The notes under the pieces: model-generated
Told to the model about the DNA's origin: nothing
The model's input: only the letters and a program-made list of their open reading frames with translations
Database searches by the model: none
Shown here: positions 5,668 to 6,513 of the stretch, piece after piece
Numbering within the stretch: the first letter of the stretch is position 1
Layout of the letters: each line of letters begins with the position of its first letter
Origin: Deltaproteobacteria bacterium
GTDB lineage: Bacteria; Desulfobacterota; Dissulfuribacteria; Dissulfuribacterales; UBA3076
DNA length: 6,513 nt
Assembly (NCBI GenBank): GCA_027004315.1
Contig: JALTHV010000336.1
Location: 1-6,513, forward strand
Direction of reading: 5' to 3'
Program-made: the position numbers and the translations under genes

Positions 5668-5812
5668 CCGTCCATATTCCCCTGGCCAGCAGTAGCCTTT
5701 TTCCAGGGTTTCAGGAGCATCGCCTGATGCACAAGATCAGGGCACTCTGCCTATTAATCCGCACTGAAACCCTGGAAAAAGGCTACCGCTGGCCGGGGAC
5801 GTGAACAGTTAC
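5664..5812 (+). mobile_element. Element B: IS66-type MITE (non-autonomous, no gene)
   Basis: A 149-bp copy of the same element as A, in inverted orientation on the window but in the same orientation relative to the gene it terminates. Tips are GTAACCGTCCAT (5664-5675, partly decayed) and GTGAACAGTTAC (5801-5812). Arms at 5684-5714 and 5764-5794 pair at 30 of 31 positions around the 49-nt loop 5715-5763. The loop can form a sub-hairpin GCATC-GCCT-GATGC and a second small GGCA-CTC-TGCC hairpin. The two loop differences from copy A include one in that tetraloop. It contains no protein gene and no U-tract, so it does not look like a simple intrinsic terminator. It occupies nearly all the space between the aminotransferase and the TlpA-like gene. 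Confidence 0.82.
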
Positions 5813-5820
5813 AAAGAAAC
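5813..5820. repeat. Right target-site duplication of element B
   Basis: AAAGAAAC directly after the right GTTAC tip; 7 of 8 bases match AAAGAGAC at 5656-5663. Confidence 0.72.
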
Positions 5821-5837
5821 ACGCTCAACAGATCAAA

Positions 5838-6374
5838 ATGAATACTATAAAAATACTCATCAATAGCGTCCCATTTAGAAAAACATTAGGTTACGTCCTT
5901 CTAATCCTGATAGAAGCCGGCCTTTTAGGGGCCTGTCAGGGGAACACCAGTACGGCCAAGGCCCCTGATTTTATGCTTCTAAATCTCAAAAATGAGGTCG
6001 TCACCCTCTCTGATTATAAAGGCAAGGTGGTACTCATAAACTTTTTTGCCACCCACTGTCCCCCATGTAGACTGGAAATTCCTGACTTTGTGCGTCTGCA
6101 AAATCACTACGGTCCAAGAGGTTTTGTTGTTATAGGGATATCAGTAGACCAAAATGGAGAAGATATCCTCCCTGGATTTGTGAAGGCATTAAAGATCAAC
6201 TATCCTGTCTTGCTTGCCACATCCAGGGTCATAAAAGACTATGGGAATGTCTATGCCCTCCCAGCATCCTTTTTAATAGACAGAGATCACCGGATCATCA
6301 AACACTACATTGGGATGGTGACCAGGAATGAGTTAGAACCGCTCATAGTCAAGGCCTTGGGCAGCAAAGACTAG
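5838..6374 (+). CDS. TlpA/ResA-like thioredoxin-fold lipoprotein
   Basis: A 178-residue thiol-disulfide oxidoreductase, membrane-anchored and facing the periplasm. The basic N-terminus and hydrophobic stretch (about 17-31) end in a lipobox LGAC (C33). The redoxin domain starts at APDFMLLNL (42-50). The redox motif is CPPC (74-77) within NFFATHCPPCRLEIP, and the cis-proline lies in ALPASFLID (P142). Such proteins reduce periplasmic disulfides, for example apocytochrome c cysteines in cytochrome maturation, or act as reductants for specific partners; which applies here is unknown. Length is normal for the family. No good ribosome binding site precedes the ATG at 5838. Before element B inserted, the start would have lain inside the aminotransferase frame, so translation may once have been coupled; it may now depend on readthrough of the element or on an unseen promoter. 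Confidence 0.88.
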   Translation: MNTIKILINSVPFRKTLGYVLLILIEAGLLGACQGNTSTAKAPDFMLLNLKNEVVTLSDYKGKVVLINFFATHCPPCRLEIPDFVRLQNHYGPRGFVVIGISVDQNGEDILPGFVKALKINYPVLLATSRVIKDYGNVYALPASFLIDRDHRIIKHYIGMVTRNELEPLIVKALGSKD

Positions 6375-6384
6375 ATCTTTCGGT

Positions 6385-6513
6385 TTATAGCTCTACTTTA
6401 GCTACGATAGCTTGACGGATACGGACCGGCAGAAAGATCATTGCCAGATCAGCTACTTTTTTCAAAAAGGGAATCATGTCCTCTTTCCCGGTCCAATGGT
6501 CACTGAGGACCTG
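6385..6513 (-). CDS. Unidentified protein, C-terminal fragment
   Basis: An open frame enters from the right edge on the minus strand and ends at TAA (6387-6385), giving 42 residues. They include DHWTGKEDMIPFLKKVADL followed by AMIFLPVRIRQAIVAKVEL. The composition looks like real protein: a charged, polar stretch, then an amphipathic or hydrophobic helix with a basic tail. I do not recognise the family. It is convergent with the TlpA-like gene, with only 10 bp between the two stop codons. An 8-bp inverted repeat, GATCTTTC (6374-6381) and GAAAGATC (6432-6439), spans the junction. Without the rest of the gene the call cannot be improved, and a chance open frame is possible. Confidence 0.5.
   Translation of the reverse strand, partial: QVLSDHWTGKEDMIPFLKKVADLAMIFLPVRIRQAIVAKVEL

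Noticed and set aside
5487..5732. Minus-strand open frame beginning MHQAMLLKP inside element B
   Set aside because: The same first residues appear in element A only because the loop sequence is shared. The frames diverge in the stem and then run antisense through neighbouring genes.
5664..5812. Element hairpins as intrinsic terminators
   Set aside because: The stem is long, but no U-tract follows the 3' arm on either strand in either copy. An effect on transcription is possible but not shown by the sequence.

Overview
The window looks like chromosomal DNA of a Gram-negative bacterium. It encodes parts of a type II secretion system (T2SS), an RlpA-type outer-membrane lipoprotein with a SPOR domain, and a membrane-anchored thioredoxin-fold lipoprotein. 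Coding style and intergenic repeats remind me of Desulfobacterota/deltaproteobacterial genomes, but that is an impression and not a demonstrated placement.

Layout. The left half is transcribed leftward. From upstream to downstream it holds rlpA (3322-2579), a short mobile element, then gspG (2320-1871), gspE (1858-203) and the first 19 codons of gspF (59-1). gspG has its own credible promoter and a strong ribosome binding site that fixes a TTG start. gspE follows it by 12 bp. A 143-bp gap rich in short repeats separates gspE from gspF. The right half is transcribed rightward: a NifS/IscS-family cysteine desulfurase (3378-4550), overlapped by 14 nt by a WbpE-like DegT-family sugar aminotransferase (4537-5667), a second copy of the mobile element, and a TlpA/ResA-like lipoprotein (5838-6374). 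rlpA and the desulfurase are divergent across only 55 bp. A partial unidentified gene enters from the right edge on the minus strand (6513-6385), convergent with the TlpA-like gene.

The most interesting content is the pair of gene-less elements at 2414-2582 (169 bp) and 5664-5812 (149 bp). Both have GTAAC termini, near-matching terminal inverted repeats, a 30-31 bp quasi-perfect stem and a nearly identical 49-nt loop. Each is flanked by an 8-bp direct repeat, perfect at the first copy and 7/8 at the second. GTAA tips plus 8-bp duplications are what is known for IS66-family insertion sequences, so I read these as IS66-type MITEs. Both sit exactly at the 3' end of a gene, in the same orientation relative to it and in the same codon phase, so the TAA in the element's GTAAC tip is the gene's stop codon. 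At rlpA, removing the element and one direct repeat restores a TAA at the same place, so the insertion left the protein unchanged. At the aminotransferase, removal would extend the frame by 14 codons into the TlpA-like gene, suggesting that the insertion split a formerly overlapping pair.

Functionally, gspG/E/F belong to one secretion machine (pseudopilus subunit, motor ATPase, inner-membrane platform). RlpA acts on septal peptidoglycan. The desulfurase, sugar aminotransferase and thiol-disulfide lipoprotein look like an operon by spacing, but no single shared pathway is evident.
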